A stretch of 64,000 bases of DNA from Mycolicibacterium sp. lyk4-40-TYG-92 (GCF_030209435.1 NZ_JARVRX010000011.1:1-64000); one strand, 5' to 3'. Positions 17,191-26,043 are shown, counted from the first letter of the stretch. The notes: generated by a model from the letters alone, not told the origin. A program made the numbers and translations.

Positions 17191-18018
17191 ATGCCTACCT
17201 GGATTTGTGATGGATGCGGAGTCGAGCACGCCGACAGCCAAACGCGGCCGCCGGAGAGCAGCTGTGTTTTCACTGCTGAGGTTGTCCCCATCGAGGAGCG
17301 CGGTCATCTGCCACCGCACGGCAGCTGGACGACTCTGGAACGTCTTGCCGCGCAGCCCCATCAGACTGAATACGTCGACCACGGTCGGGGCGTGCACAGC
17401 CTGCGGCGGGCTCCTCGGTTCGCGATCGGGCACCGGTCATTTCTGGTACAGACCGCTGCCGGCAACATGTTGTGGGACGCACCGTCCTATCTGGACGATT
17501 CGATCGTCGGTCTGGTGAATGCGCTCGGCGGAATCGCGGCGATCGCAGCAAGCCATCCCCACATGTTCGGCGCCCAACTGTCCTGGAGCAAGGCCTTCGG
17601 TGGCGTTCCGGTGTACGTGAATGCTCTTGACCAGGAATGGGTTCCGGTGGCCGACCCGGTCATCGAATACTGGGACGGGGAGATCGAGCCGCTGCCGGGC
17701 GTTCGGCTGGTGCACGTCGGCGGTCACATGCGGGGCAGTGCTGTGGCTTTGTGCCCTGACGGAACCCTGCTCGTCGGTGACACCATCTCGGGTGGTCTCG
17801 CCAAGGACTGGGTGTCGTTCCAACGCATGTACCCCAAGCACTTGCCGTTATCGGCAGCCGTGGTGCGACGTATCGTCGAACGCCTCGATGCCTACGACTA
17901 CGACCGGCTCTATACCCTTGGCGGCGACGAGATCGATCACGACGCCAAAGACGTCGTCCGCCGCTCTGCCGACGCCCATATCCGCCATGTCAGTGGTGAA
18001 TTCGACCACCTCACCTGA
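17191..18018 (+). CDS. Metallo-beta-lactamase-fold protein with N-terminal Cys motif
   Basis: The 275-residue protein begins with a small Cys motif (CDGCGVEH, Cys6 and Cys9, plus Cys25), which looks like a partial zinc ribbon. A metallo-beta-lactamase-like domain follows. The usual HxHxDH is replaced by SHPHMFG, with later metal-site positions in LVHVGGHMRGS and LLVGDTI. The fold and a His-rich site remain, but binuclear zinc hydrolase activity is uncertain. It sits behind a MerR-type promoter, which suggests induction by a redox or toxic signal. Confidence 0.78.
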   Translation: MPTWICDGCGVEHADSQTRPPESSCVFTAEVVPIEERGHLPPHGSWTTLERLAAQPHQTEYVDHGRGVHSLRRAPRFAIGHRSFLVQTAAGNMLWDAPSYLDDSIVGLVNALGGIAAIAASHPHMFGAQLSWSKAFGGVPVYVNALDQEWVPVADPVIEYWDGEIEPLPGVRLVHVGGHMRGSAVALCPDGTLLVGDTISGGLAKDWVSFQRMYPKHLPLSAAVVRRIVERLDAYDYDRLYTLGGDEIDHDAKDVVRRSADAHIRHVSGEFDHLT

Positions 18019-18037
18019 CATCACGGCGCAGCCGTGG

Positions 18038-18859
18038 CTATTTCGTCGCCTCGACGAAGTAACCGCGCGGGACGGCGGGCACGTCCATGGGCACCGCGGG
18101 GGCGAACCAGCGGCCCCACTCGTTACCCGGGACGGCCACGTCGGTGACGACCGCCGACCACCCGTGGCGCTCCGCGAGCTCGCCCGGCTGGTCGGTGCCG
18201 AACAGCCACGGCGCGCCGTTGCGTGCCATCGACTGGCGGACCGCCGCCAGCAGTTGCGCGTCGAGCAGCGTCTTGCCGACGACGTCGTACAGCAGCACCG
18301 AACCGCCCGCGGACAGTGCGTCGACCCGCTCGAAGACCGTGGCGACGGCGGCTTCGTCGAGGTATTGCAACAGCCCTTCGATCAACCACACCGTGGGCTG
18401 ACGGTCGGCAAAGCCGTTGGACCGCAGGGTTTCTGTCCAGTCGCCGGTGAGATCGACGCCGACGGCCACCCGCGTGCACAACGGTTCTTCGCCGTCCAGT
18501 GCCGCGGCCTTCGCGGAGATCACCTCGGGCTGGTCCAATTCGTAGACCGTGGTGCCGTCGGGCCACGGCAGCCGGAACGCGCGGGCGTCCATCCCCGCGG
18601 CGAGAATCACGACCTGGCGGGCCGACTGCGCGGCGCGCAACAGGGCCTCGTCCCAGAACCGGGTGCGCACCACGATCTGCCGGGTCGGCCGGTCCCCGGC
18701 TTCGGCCAGGGCTTCGGCGAGCAGTCGGCGACCCGTCTCGCCGGCCAGGCGGTCGGCGAACGGATCGGTGAAAAGGCGGTCCGGGCGGCGTGATTCGTCG
18801 GCGCGGATGGCGGCGACCAGAAGACCGGTATTTGCGACGGCCTGTGCTCCTTGGTGCAT
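18038..18859 (-). CDS. Class I SAM-dependent methyltransferase (TIGR00027 family)
   Basis: The 273-residue protein belongs to the leucine-carboxyl-methyltransferase-like TIGR00027 family that is expanded in mycobacteria. The SAM site is VVILAAGMDARAFRLPW, with VYELDQPEVI as the acidic second motif and VWLIEGLLQYL as the later core motif. Family members are often linked to O-methylation of lipids or polyketides, but this substrate is unknown. It is convergent with the MBL-fold gene, 19 nt away. Confidence 0.88.
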   Translation of the reverse strand: MHQGAQAVANTGLLVAAIRADESRRPDRLFTDPFADRLAGETGRRLLAEALAEAGDRPTRQIVVRTRFWDEALLRAAQSARQVVILAAGMDARAFRLPWPDGTTVYELDQPEVISAKAAALDGEEPLCTRVAVGVDLTGDWTETLRSNGFADRQPTVWLIEGLLQYLDEAAVATVFERVDALSAGGSVLLYDVVGKTLLDAQLLAAVRQSMARNGAPWLFGTDQPGELAERHGWSAVVTDVAVPGNEWGRWFAPAVPMDVPAVPRGYFVEATK

Positions 18860-18927
18860 GTCCCCATGGTGCCCGCGGGCCCGGCGTGACGCTTGGATAT
18901 TTTTGCCGCGCAGGTGCGGGTGCGGGT

Positions 18928-19737
18928 TTACCCCGGCAGCCCGACGTGGCAGGGCAGGGCACTGCGACGCTGGGTGTACTGGCTCGGCGTGATCGAGGTG
19001 AATCCGCGGAACTCGCGCACGAAGTGGGGTTGATCGAAGTACCCGAGAGTGGCCGCGACGTCGGCGCCGTCGCTGCTGCCGGCATCGAGCAGGCGCAGCG
19101 CTGCCTGGAGCCGCCGCACGCGCAGATAGGCCTTCGGGGTGAGGCCGATCTCGTTGCGGAACGTGGCGATCAAGCGCTTGGGGGACAGGCCTGTCAGCGC
19201 GGCCGCCTCGGAGACCCGAAGGGACGGTTGGTGTTCGGCGGTGTACAGGACCGGCATCAGCGTGTGCGAAATCGGCCGCAACCGGGCCAGGAGAAAGTCC
19301 TCCACGATCTCGATGCGGCGCGGCCAGCTGGGCGTCGCGATCAGTCGCTCACGCAGCAGCGCGGCATCGGCGCCCCAGAGGTCGGTCAGGTTGGCGCAGG
19401 AATTCGCCAAATCCGCCAACGGGATACCGAAGAACGGCAGCGCGCCGCCGGGCCGGAAATGGATGGTCAGCACCGCTTCGCCCGGATCGATCCGGGTCAC
19501 GTACGACAGCGTGCCCGGTCCGGTGAGAAACGCCGGATCCACCGGCATCCGGGTGGCGCCGTCGGCGGAGAAGAAGTCGACCCGCTCTCGCCCGCCGACG
19601 TCGATCACCACGGTGGCCGCGCCGCGCGGCAGTGCCCGGCTCCGATCGGTGGCCACGCCGCCATGCGCCCAGTAGCCGAAGAAGTCGATGTGCTGATTCA
19701 GCGGCGACCGGGGCCGGCGCAGCCGGGGCCCGTTCAC
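18928..19737 (-). CDS. AraC family transcriptional regulator
   Basis: The 269-residue protein has a C-terminal AraC DNA-binding domain (about residues 160-260). Its first helix-turn-helix is PSLRVSEAAALTGLSPKRLIATFR and the second is DVAATLGYFDQPHFVREFRGF. The N-terminal domain carries FHR-type small-molecule binding features of unknown ligand. GTG at 19737 overlaps the stop of the upstream TetR gene (GTGA), so two regulators are coupled in one transcript, which is unusual. Confidence 0.82.
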   Translation of the reverse strand: MNGPRLRRPRSPLNQHIDFFGYWAHGGVATDRSRALPRGAATVVIDVGGRERVDFFSADGATRMPVDPAFLTGPGTLSYVTRIDPGEAVLTIHFRPGGALPFFGIPLADLANSCANLTDLWGADAALLRERLIATPSWPRRIEIVEDFLLARLRPISHTLMPVLYTAEHQPSLRVSEAAALTGLSPKRLIATFRNEIGLTPKAYLRVRRLQAALRLLDAGSSDGADVAATLGYFDQPHFVREFRGFTSITPSQYTQRRSALPCHVGLPG

Positions 19738-20351
19738 CGGCGGACGGCCCGCTTGCCGAGCGTATCCAGCAGCAGTGCCAGATGGTCGATCAATTCGTCT
19801 GGCGTGAAAGTGATTTCGCCCGAGAGCCAGGCACTGAGAGTCTGCGCGACGCCGCCTACCGCGAAATGCGTGCCGGCCCGGCGACGGTCGCCGGCGGGTA
19901 GCTGGAGCGCGTCGCCCGCGTGTTGGCCGAGCAGCATGGCGAAGAAGACCGTCGATTCGTTGCGCTTGCGCGCCACGACCTCGTTGGACAGTTGTGCGCT
20001 GAACAGCAGCCGGCCGACCCTGGGGTCGTCGGCGATGGCGTGCACGATGTTGGCCATACCGGCACGGCTCTGTTCGTCGGGCGGCGCGGCGGCCACCGCC
20101 GCCTGCGTCGTCGCCGCCAGATCGGCGATCACGTGGTCGAACACCGCCTCGACGAAAACGTCCTTGTCGGAGAAGCTTTCGTAGAAGTAGCGCATCGCCA
20201 CGCCGGCGCCGCCGCAGATGGTCCGCACGGTGAGTTCCGGGGCCGGCCGTGCCGCACCCAATATCGCCAGCCCGGCGTCGATCAGCCGGGCCCGTCGTTG
20301 GGCCAGGCGTTCTGCCGCGTCGATCCCGCGGTACGGCCGTACCTGAGGCAC
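19734..20351 (-). CDS. TetR family regulator (Rv0275c-like)
   Basis: The roughly 205-residue TetR protein has its HTH at about residues 30-65 (LTVRTICGGAGVAMRYFYESFSDKDVFV). GTG at 20351 is my best start; an upstream in-frame start at 20387 would give 217 residues but lies close to the divergent promoter. It is divergent from a DUF2236 gene and translationally coupled to the AraC gene. It matches the position of M. tuberculosis Rv0275c. Confidence 0.8.
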   Translation of the reverse strand: MPQVRPYRGIDAAERLAQRRARLIDAGLAILGAARPAPELTVRTICGGAGVAMRYFYESFSDKDVFVEAVFDHVIADLAATTQAAVAAAPPDEQSRAGMANIVHAIADDPRVGRLLFSAQLSNEVVARKRNESTVFFAMLLGQHAGDALQLPAGDRRRAGTHFAVGGVAQTLSAWLSGEITFTPDELIDHLALLLDTLGKRAVRR

Positions 20352-20428
20352 TCCGCCATCTTGACACCTGCACCGCGCCGCAGGCAATATCAGGAATCAA
20401 TCGTTCTCACTTTTGCGAGGAGTGGCCA

Positions 20429-21307
20429 ATGACGGTCGATCTGGTCGAGATGCCGGTCAACGCCTGCGCGCCGGGCCGTCGGGTACGTCGTGATGTCCAG
20501 TACGCCGACGGACTGGTCGGCGCGGCACTGTTGGCGGGACCGGCCAACGTGATCATGCAGCTGGCGCGGCCGGGTGTCGGCTACGGCGTCGTCGAGAGCC
20601 GCGTGGAAAGTGGCCGGACAGACCTGCATCCGATCAAGCGCGCCCGGACCACGTTCACGTACCTCGCGGTCGCGATCCTGGGATCCGACGAGCAGAAGGC
20701 GGCGTACCGCAGCGCGGTGAACACGGCGCACCGGCAGGTGTACTCCACCGCGGACAGCCCGGTGAAGTACAGCGCCATGGACAAGAACCTGCAGCTCTGG
20801 GTGGCGGCCTGCCTGTTCAAGGGTGCACTCGACGTGTACCGCCTGGTGGTCGGCGAGTTGGACGACGCGACCGCCGAGGAGTTCTACCGGCAGGGCATGA
20901 CGATGGGCACCACGCTGCAGGTGACGCCCGAGATGTGGCCGGCCGACCGGGCGGCTTTCGACAAGTACTGGCAAGAGTCGCTGGACCAGGTGCACATCGA
21001 CGACACGGTGCGCGAGTACCTGTATCCGATTGCCGCGGTACGCATGAAGGGGCTGCAACTCCCGGGGCCGCTGCAGCGCTGGTTCGAGTCGTTCTCACTT
21101 CTGCTCACCACCGGCTTTCTGCCGCAGCGCTTCCGTGACGAGATGCGGCTGCCGTGGGACGCCAAGCGGCAGAAGCGATTCAACTCGGTGATGAAACTCG
21201 TGAAGGCCGTCAACCGGGTGCTGCCCGGGCCGCTGCGGCGATTCCCCTTCAACTGGATGCTCATGGATCTGAACTGGCGTATCCGCACCGGACGTCCGCT
21301 GGTCTGA
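20429..21307 (+). CDS. DUF2236 / MpaB-like oxygenase family protein (Rv0276-like)
   Basis: The 292-residue protein has DUF2236 features: a RTDLHPIKRARTTFTYLAVAIL start, HRQVYS, a YSAMDKNLQLWVAACLFKG segment, and MRLPWDAKRQKRF late in the chain. The family includes latex-clearing protein and MpaB, haem b-type proteins with oxygenase or dehydrogenase roles. The substrate is unknown. GCGAGGAG lies 7 nt before the ATG at 20429. It is divergent from the TetR-AraC pair, its likely regulators. Confidence 0.8.
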   Translation: MTVDLVEMPVNACAPGRRVRRDVQYADGLVGAALLAGPANVIMQLARPGVGYGVVESRVESGRTDLHPIKRARTTFTYLAVAILGSDEQKAAYRSAVNTAHRQVYSTADSPVKYSAMDKNLQLWVAACLFKGALDVYRLVVGELDDATAEEFYRQGMTMGTTLQVTPEMWPADRAAFDKYWQESLDQVHIDDTVREYLYPIAAVRMKGLQLPGPLQRWFESFSLLLTTGFLPQRFRDEMRLPWDAKRQKRFNSVMKLVKAVNRVLPGPLRRFPFNWMLMDLNWRIRTGRPLV

Positions 21308-21353
21308 GGCTCGTCCCAGTCGAGATTCAAGTTGTCGGCGTACCCTCGCGCGG

Positions 21354-22241
21354 GTGCGGACCGACAATGACAGCTGGGACATCAACACGAGTGTTGGATC
21401 GACTGCGGTGATGGTTGCCGCGGCCCGGGCACTGGAGGCCGCAAAGCCCAATCCGCTTGCGGTGGACCATTATGCGGAGGTGTTCACCCGCGCGGTCGGC
21501 GGCGTCTGGGCCGAGGTGCTCGACGGCGAGGCGCCGGAACATCCGTTGGCGACGCCCGAGTTCGGCGAACCGTTCATCAACTTTCAGGCCTCGCGGACCA
21601 AGTACTTCGATACCTACTTCCAGCGCGCCGCGGCGGCCGGCGTCCGCCAGATCGTGCTGCTGGCCGCCGGGCTCGACTCGCGTGCCTACCGCCTGGACTG
21701 GCCCGGCGGCACCGTCGTCTACGAGCTCGACCAACCGCAGGTACTCGAGTTCAAGCGGGAGGTGTTGGCGGGAAACGGGACCGAACCGAAAGCCGAGCGC
21801 CGGGAGATCGCAGTCGACCTGCGCGACGACTGGCGGACAGCACTCACTGATGCCGGCTTCGATCCCTCGCGCCCCTCGGCATGGATCGCCGAGGGCCTCT
21901 TGATCTATCTGCCCGCGGCGGCGCAGGGCGATCTGTTCACCGGTATCGATGCGCTCGCGGCGCCCGGCAGCTGGGTCGCGATAGAAGAGGGCAAGCCCAT
22001 GCCCGCCGAGGTGTTCGCCGCCAAGCGTGCCGCCGGGGACGACATGGCGGAAGGCTTCTTCAAGCTGATCTACAACGAGCAGATCGCCCCCGCGGCGGAC
22101 TGGTTCGGTGCGCGAGGCTGGCGTGCGGAGGCCACGGGGCTCGCCGACTACTTCCGGGCGGTGGGTCGTCCGGTGCCGACGAATCCGGAATCGGCGACCA
22201 TGATCGCCTCGAACACCCTGGTCACTGCCGTCAAGGAGTGA
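21354..22241 (+). CDS. Class I SAM-dependent methyltransferase (Rv0281-like, TIGR00027)
   Basis: The 295-residue protein has the family start SWDINTSVGSTAVMVAAARA, the SAM motif VLLAAGLDSRAYRLDWPGG, the acidic motif VVYELDQPQVLEF and AWIAEGLLIYLPAAAQ. It is similar in order and sequence to M. tuberculosis Rv0281, the gene just before eccA3. GTG at 21354 fits the conserved N-terminus. It is a second TIGR00027 member in this window (the first is at 18038-18859). The substrate is unknown. Confidence 0.88.
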   Translation: MRTDNDSWDINTSVGSTAVMVAAARALEAAKPNPLAVDHYAEVFTRAVGGVWAEVLDGEAPEHPLATPEFGEPFINFQASRTKYFDTYFQRAAAAGVRQIVLLAAGLDSRAYRLDWPGGTVVYELDQPQVLEFKREVLAGNGTEPKAERREIAVDLRDDWRTALTDAGFDPSRPSAWIAEGLLIYLPAAAQGDLFTGIDALAAPGSWVAIEEGKPMPAEVFAAKRAAGDDMAEGFFKLIYNEQIAPAADWFGARGWRAEATGLADYFRAVGRPVPTNPESATMIASNTLVTAVKE

Positions 22242-22282
22242 GCGTCGTCACCTCCGCGTGCGGTGGGGTGCGTCTCGACAAC

Positions 22283-22301
22283 TTAAGTTATGCAATGCTA
22301 A
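22283..22301 (+). promoter_or_regulatory. Secondary IdeR-like box upstream of eccA3
   Basis: TTAAGTTATGCAATGCTAA matches 14 of 19 positions of the mycobacterial IdeR consensus, TTAGGTTAGGCTAACCTAA. It also contains the inverted repeat AAGTTA-N8-TAACTT when extended by 3 nt. It lies exactly 30 bp upstream of the stronger box. Weak alone, but supported by the pair. Confidence 0.5.
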
Positions 22302-22312
22302 CTTCGCAGGGG

Positions 22313-22331
22313 TTAGCTTAGGCATACTTAA
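22313..22331 (+). promoter_or_regulatory. IdeR box controlling ESX-3
   Basis: TTAGCTTAGGCATACTTAA matches the IdeR consensus at 15 of 19 positions. IdeR with Fe(II) represses ESX-3 in M. tuberculosis and M. smegmatis, so repression of eccA3 in iron-replete cells is expected. The box lies 180 bp before the eccA3 start, which implies a long 5' leader. Confidence 0.75.
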
Positions 22332-22370
22332 GGAGATATGCGGGGACTCTAATATCCCGCGAACATCAAC

Positions 22371-22514
22371 ATGGGCACTGACACATTTGCGGTATCCGCC
22401 GTGGCGCACTTCCAGCAAGGCGCGCCCGCGCGGCGGCACAGTGCCCGTCTCTCGGCCCGTCGGGAACCAACCCGTTCCGGGTGCCGACTCCTTCTTAGGA
22501 CGGCCGCCAGATGA
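22371..22514 (+). CDS. Candidate 47-residue leader ORF coupled to eccA3
   Basis: An ATG at 22371 opens a 47-codon frame that ends in TGA overlapping the eccA3 ATG (ATGA, 22511-22514). The peptide starts MGTDTFAVSAVAHFQQ and becomes Arg-rich (11 Arg in the last 30), with one Cys. No strong ribosome site precedes it. The exact stop/start overlap suggests translational coupling, but coding potential is unproven and chance is possible. Confidence 0.35.
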   Translation: MGTDTFAVSAVAHFQQGAPARRHSARLSARREPTRSGCRLLLRTAAR

Positions 22515-24439
22515 GTGGTGGATCGTCCTCTGGCGTGTCGACGACGGAAAGGACCCACGTGCGACCGAGCACCGCGGGCAGTAACACAGTGGTCGCCGAT
22601 GTTGATGCGGCGCAGCGGGTATCGCGGGTCGACCGTGACGTACTGACCCGGTTCGCCACCGGCTGTCTGGGGCTCGGTCTGAGTGTCGACGGTCGCCGTC
22701 GCCCGGCCGACCTCGACGCCGCCCTGGGCAACTTCCTGACGTTGACGCGCATCGCCGGCGAGCACTGCGACGCCTGGACCGGGCTGGCCGCCGCCGGCGC
22801 AGCAACGCCCGACGTGGTCGAGGCGGTCTGGCGCACGGTGGCCTCGGCCGGCGTGCTGCAGCGCGCGCTCGACCTCGCCGACGGCGATCTGGGCTTCACC
22901 TACGACAGTGGCCTGTACCTGCAGTTCCGCGCCGCCGACCGGGATGGCTTCCAACTCGCTTATGCCGCAACACTCTCCGGCGCGGGCGCGTACGAAGAGG
23001 CCGATCAACTGGTGGGCGAGCTGCTCGACCGCCGGCCGGGCTGGCTGCCGGCGCGCTGGGTCCGGGTGGCCATGCACCACCGCACGCGCCGCTGGTCCGA
23101 CGTGGTCCGGCAGCTGACCCCGGTCGTCAACGATCCCAATCTGGACCCGAACTACGCACATGCCGCACGGGTGGCGCTGGGTATCGCCCTGGCGCACCTG
23201 GGCATGTTCGCGCCGGCGTTGTCGCACCTCGAGGATCCCGAGGGCCCGGTCGCGGTCGCCACCGTGGACGGCACCTTCGTCAAGGCGCTGTCGCTGCGCG
23301 CGCAGGGCGAGGACGACGAAGCCACCGACGTGCTGGCCGAGCTGTACGCCGCCCACCCCGACAACACCGCCGCCGAGCATGCGCTCACCGACACCAGCTT
23401 CGGTATCGATCCGACGACCGCGGCCAGGATCGAGGCCCGGCACAACCCGTGGGATCCCGAGACCGAGCCGACCGAGGCCGACTTCGTCGACCCGGATGCC
23501 AAGTCGCGCAAGGCCCATCTGCTCGTCGAGGCGGAGGCCGAGCTGGCCGAGTTCATCGGCCTGGACGAGGTCAAGTACCAGGTGGCCCGGCTGAAAAGCT
23601 CTGTGGCCATGTCGATCCGGCGTCAGGAGCGGGGCCTGGCCGTGGCCCAGCGCACCAATCACCTGGTATTCGCCGGCCCTCCCGGAACCGGTAAGACGAC
23701 CATCGCCCGCGTGGTCGCCAAGATCTACTGCGGCCTGGGCCTGCTGCGCAAAGAGACGGTGCGCGAGGTGCATCGTGCCGACCTGATCGGCCAGCACATC
23801 GGTGAGACCGAGGCCAAGACCAACGCGATCATCGACAGCGCGCTCGACGGTGTGCTGTTCCTCGACGAGGCATATGCGCTGGTGTCCACCGGCGCCAAGA
23901 ACGACTTCGGTCTGGTCGCCATCGACACCCTGCTGGCCCGCATGGAGAACGACCGCAGCCGGCTGGTCGTGATCATCGCCGGCTACCGCAAAGACCTGGA
24001 CATGTTCCTGGACACCAACGAAGGTCTGCGCTCGCGCTTCACCCGCAGCATCGACTTCCCGTCGTACTCGGCGACCGAACTCACCGAGATCGCCACGCGG
24101 ATGGCCGAAAAGCGCGACAGCGTCTTCGAACCCGCGGCACAGAAGGAGATGGAGCAGCTGTTCGAGCACCTCGCGACGGCGACGACGCCCGACGCGGCGG
24201 GTGTCGCGCGCCGCAGCCTGGACATCGCCGGTAACGGCCGCTTCGTCCGAAATCTGGTGGAACGCTCCGAGGAAGAACGTGAGTACCGGCTGGATCACCT
24301 TGCCGCACACGACTTCACCGACGACGAACTCATGACGATCACCGCGGGTGACGTCAGCAACTCGGCTGCGCCGCTGCTGCGTGGTCTCGGACTGGTGGTA
24401 CCGGCCGCCAGCGAGAAGCCGGAGGCGGATCGCGCATGA
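22511..24439 (+). CDS. eccA3: ESX-3 AAA+ ATPase EccA3
   Basis: The 642-residue cytosolic CbbX-type AAA+ ATPase has an N-terminal TPR-like helical domain (about residues 30-280). The ATPase core has Walker A GPPGTGKT at residues 389-396 and Walker B LFLDEA with Asp452 and Glu453. EccA is thought to act on substrate-chaperone (EspG) complexes before secretion. It starts the ESX-3 operon and overlaps eccB3 by 4 nt. Order and length fit Rv0282. Confidence 0.96.
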   Translation: MSGGSSSGVSTTERTHVRPSTAGSNTVVADVDAAQRVSRVDRDVLTRFATGCLGLGLSVDGRRRPADLDAALGNFLTLTRIAGEHCDAWTGLAAAGAATPDVVEAVWRTVASAGVLQRALDLADGDLGFTYDSGLYLQFRAADRDGFQLAYAATLSGAGAYEEADQLVGELLDRRPGWLPARWVRVAMHHRTRRWSDVVRQLTPVVNDPNLDPNYAHAARVALGIALAHLGMFAPALSHLEDPEGPVAVATVDGTFVKALSLRAQGEDDEATDVLAELYAAHPDNTAAEHALTDTSFGIDPTTAARIEARHNPWDPETEPTEADFVDPDAKSRKAHLLVEAEAELAEFIGLDEVKYQVARLKSSVAMSIRRQERGLAVAQRTNHLVFAGPPGTGKTTIARVVAKIYCGLGLLRKETVREVHRADLIGQHIGETEAKTNAIIDSALDGVLFLDEAYALVSTGAKNDFGLVAIDTLLARMENDRSRLVVIIAGYRKDLDMFLDTNEGLRSRFTRSIDFPSYSATELTEIATRMAEKRDSVFEPAAQKEMEQLFEHLATATTPDAAGVARRSLDIAGNGRFVRNLVERSEEEREYRLDHLAAHDFTDDELMTITAGDVSNSAAPLLRGLGLVVPAASEKPEADRA

Positions 24440-26043
24440 ACAAGCGCAGTGAGTCCGATCGACTTACGTTCAGTTCCCGGACCCCGGTGAACGACAACCC
24501 GGACCAGATTCACTACCGCCGCGGATTCGTCACCCGGCACCAGGTGTCCGGTTGGCGATTCCTCATGCGGCGCATCGCATCTGGTGTGGCGCTGCACGAC
24601 ACCCGGATGCTGGTCGACCCGCTGCGCACCCAGAGCCGATCCGTTCTGGTCGGTGGCCTGGTGCTCGTGACCGCGCTGGCGGGCTGCTTCGTCTTCTCCC
24701 TGATCCGACCCGCCGGCGTCGCGGGCAACAACGTGATCCTGGCCGACCGCGAGACCTCGGCGCTGTACGCCCGCGTGGGCGACCAGCTGCACCCCGTCCT
24801 GAACCTGACCTCGGCCAGGCTCATTGCCGGACGGCCGGACAACCCGACCATGGTTCCGAGCGCCGAACTGGACAAGTTCCCGCGCGGCAGCCTCATCGGC
24901 ATCCCGGGTGCCCCGGAGCGCATGGTGCCCAACACTTCTCGCGATGCCGACTGGACCGTGTGCGACGCGGTAACCGGTGAGGTCGTGGGAGTCACTCTCA
25001 TCACCGGCCCGCTTGCCGAAGGTGGATCCCGCGCGGCCGCGCTCGGCGCCAACGATGCCGTGTTGGTGCGCAACGACGGTGTCGGCTCCGCCGGAGTCAA
25101 CGGCGGCAGCTGGCTGCTGTGGCACGGCAAGCGCAGTGCGGTCGACCTGAACAACCGTGCGGTGACCGCGGCACTCGGACTGGGCGCCAACGGAATTGCG
25201 CTGCCGGCCCCCCGCGCGATCGCCGACGGCCTGTTCAACGCGATTCCCGAGTCGGCCCCGCTGGCCGCGCCGGCGATCGTCAACGCGGGCCAGCCCACTC
25301 CGTACCCCATGCCGGTGGCCGCTCCCGTCGGCGCTGTCGTCACCGCGGTCACCACCGACGGTGCAGCGGACAACGCGTACCACTCCCTCCAGTACTACGC
25401 GGTCCTCGACGATGGCCTGCAACCGATTTCACAGGTCGTGGCGGCGATTCTGCGCAACACCGACTCCTACGGTCTGGAGCAGCCGCCGCGCCTGTCCGCG
25501 GACCAGGTCGCCCGCATCCCGGTCTCCACGGCCATCAACACCGCGGCGTACCCGGAGCGCCCGCTGACCGTCGTCGACGCCACCAAGGCACCGTTGACAT
25601 GCGCCCGCTGGACCAAACACGATGGCGCCACCACCAATTCGCTCACTCTGCTGACGGGGGCCACGCTGCCGCTGCCGGTCGACGAGCACACCGTCGCCCT
25701 GGCCGGACCGGCCGGCACCGCGCAACGCGTCGCGGTGACCCCGGGCACCGGATACTTCGTCCAGGCCACCGGTCAGGGGGGCGTCCCGGCGCTGTCCGGC
25801 TACTGGATCAGCGACACCGGCGTCCGCTACGGCATCTCCACCGAAGGAGATGCCACCAGTGCCGACCGGAAAACCCCTGCCGCGCTGGGACTTACCGCAA
25901 CACCGCTGCCGGTGCCGTGGTCGATCCTCAGCCAGTTCGCGCCCGGCCCCACGTTGTCGCGGAGTGACGCGTTGCAGATCCCGGCGCTCGTGCCCACCCG
26001 GACGAGCCCGGCAGTCGATATCGCCGTGAGGGAGAACCCGTGA
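24436..26043 (+). CDS. eccB3: ESX-3 core membrane protein EccB3
   Basis: The 535-residue EccB protein has a cytosolic N-terminus (about 65 residues) containing RRGFVTRHQVSGWRFL, one membrane helix at about residues 75-95 (LVGGLVLVTALAGCFVF) and a large periplasmic domain. The latter has paired Cys and VAVAPGTGYFVQ-type repeats at its end. EccB forms part of the EccB-C-D-E membrane pore complex. It overlaps both neighbours by 4 nt (ATGA, GTGA). Confidence 0.95.
   Translation: MNKRSESDRLTFSSRTPVNDNPDQIHYRRGFVTRHQVSGWRFLMRRIASGVALHDTRMLVDPLRTQSRSVLVGGLVLVTALAGCFVFSLIRPAGVAGNNVILADRETSALYARVGDQLHPVLNLTSARLIAGRPDNPTMVPSAELDKFPRGSLIGIPGAPERMVPNTSRDADWTVCDAVTGEVVGVTLITGPLAEGGSRAAALGANDAVLVRNDGVGSAGVNGGSWLLWHGKRSAVDLNNRAVTAALGLGANGIALPAPRAIADGLFNAIPESAPLAAPAIVNAGQPTPYPMPVAAPVGAVVTAVTTDGAADNAYHSLQYYAVLDDGLQPISQVVAAILRNTDSYGLEQPPRLSADQVARIPVSTAINTAAYPERPLTVVDATKAPLTCARWTKHDGATTNSLTLLTGATLPLPVDEHTVALAGPAGTAQRVAVTPGTGYFVQATGQGGVPALSGYWISDTGVRYGISTEGDATSADRKTPAALGLTATPLPVPWSILSQFAPGPTLSRSDALQIPALVPTRTSPAVDIAVRENP

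Noticed and set aside
18023..18037. CACGGC/GCCGTG hairpin between the MBL and methyltransferase genes as a terminator
   Set aside because: The 6-bp stem with a 3-nt loop is common by chance at this GC content and overlaps the end of the methyltransferase gene region.
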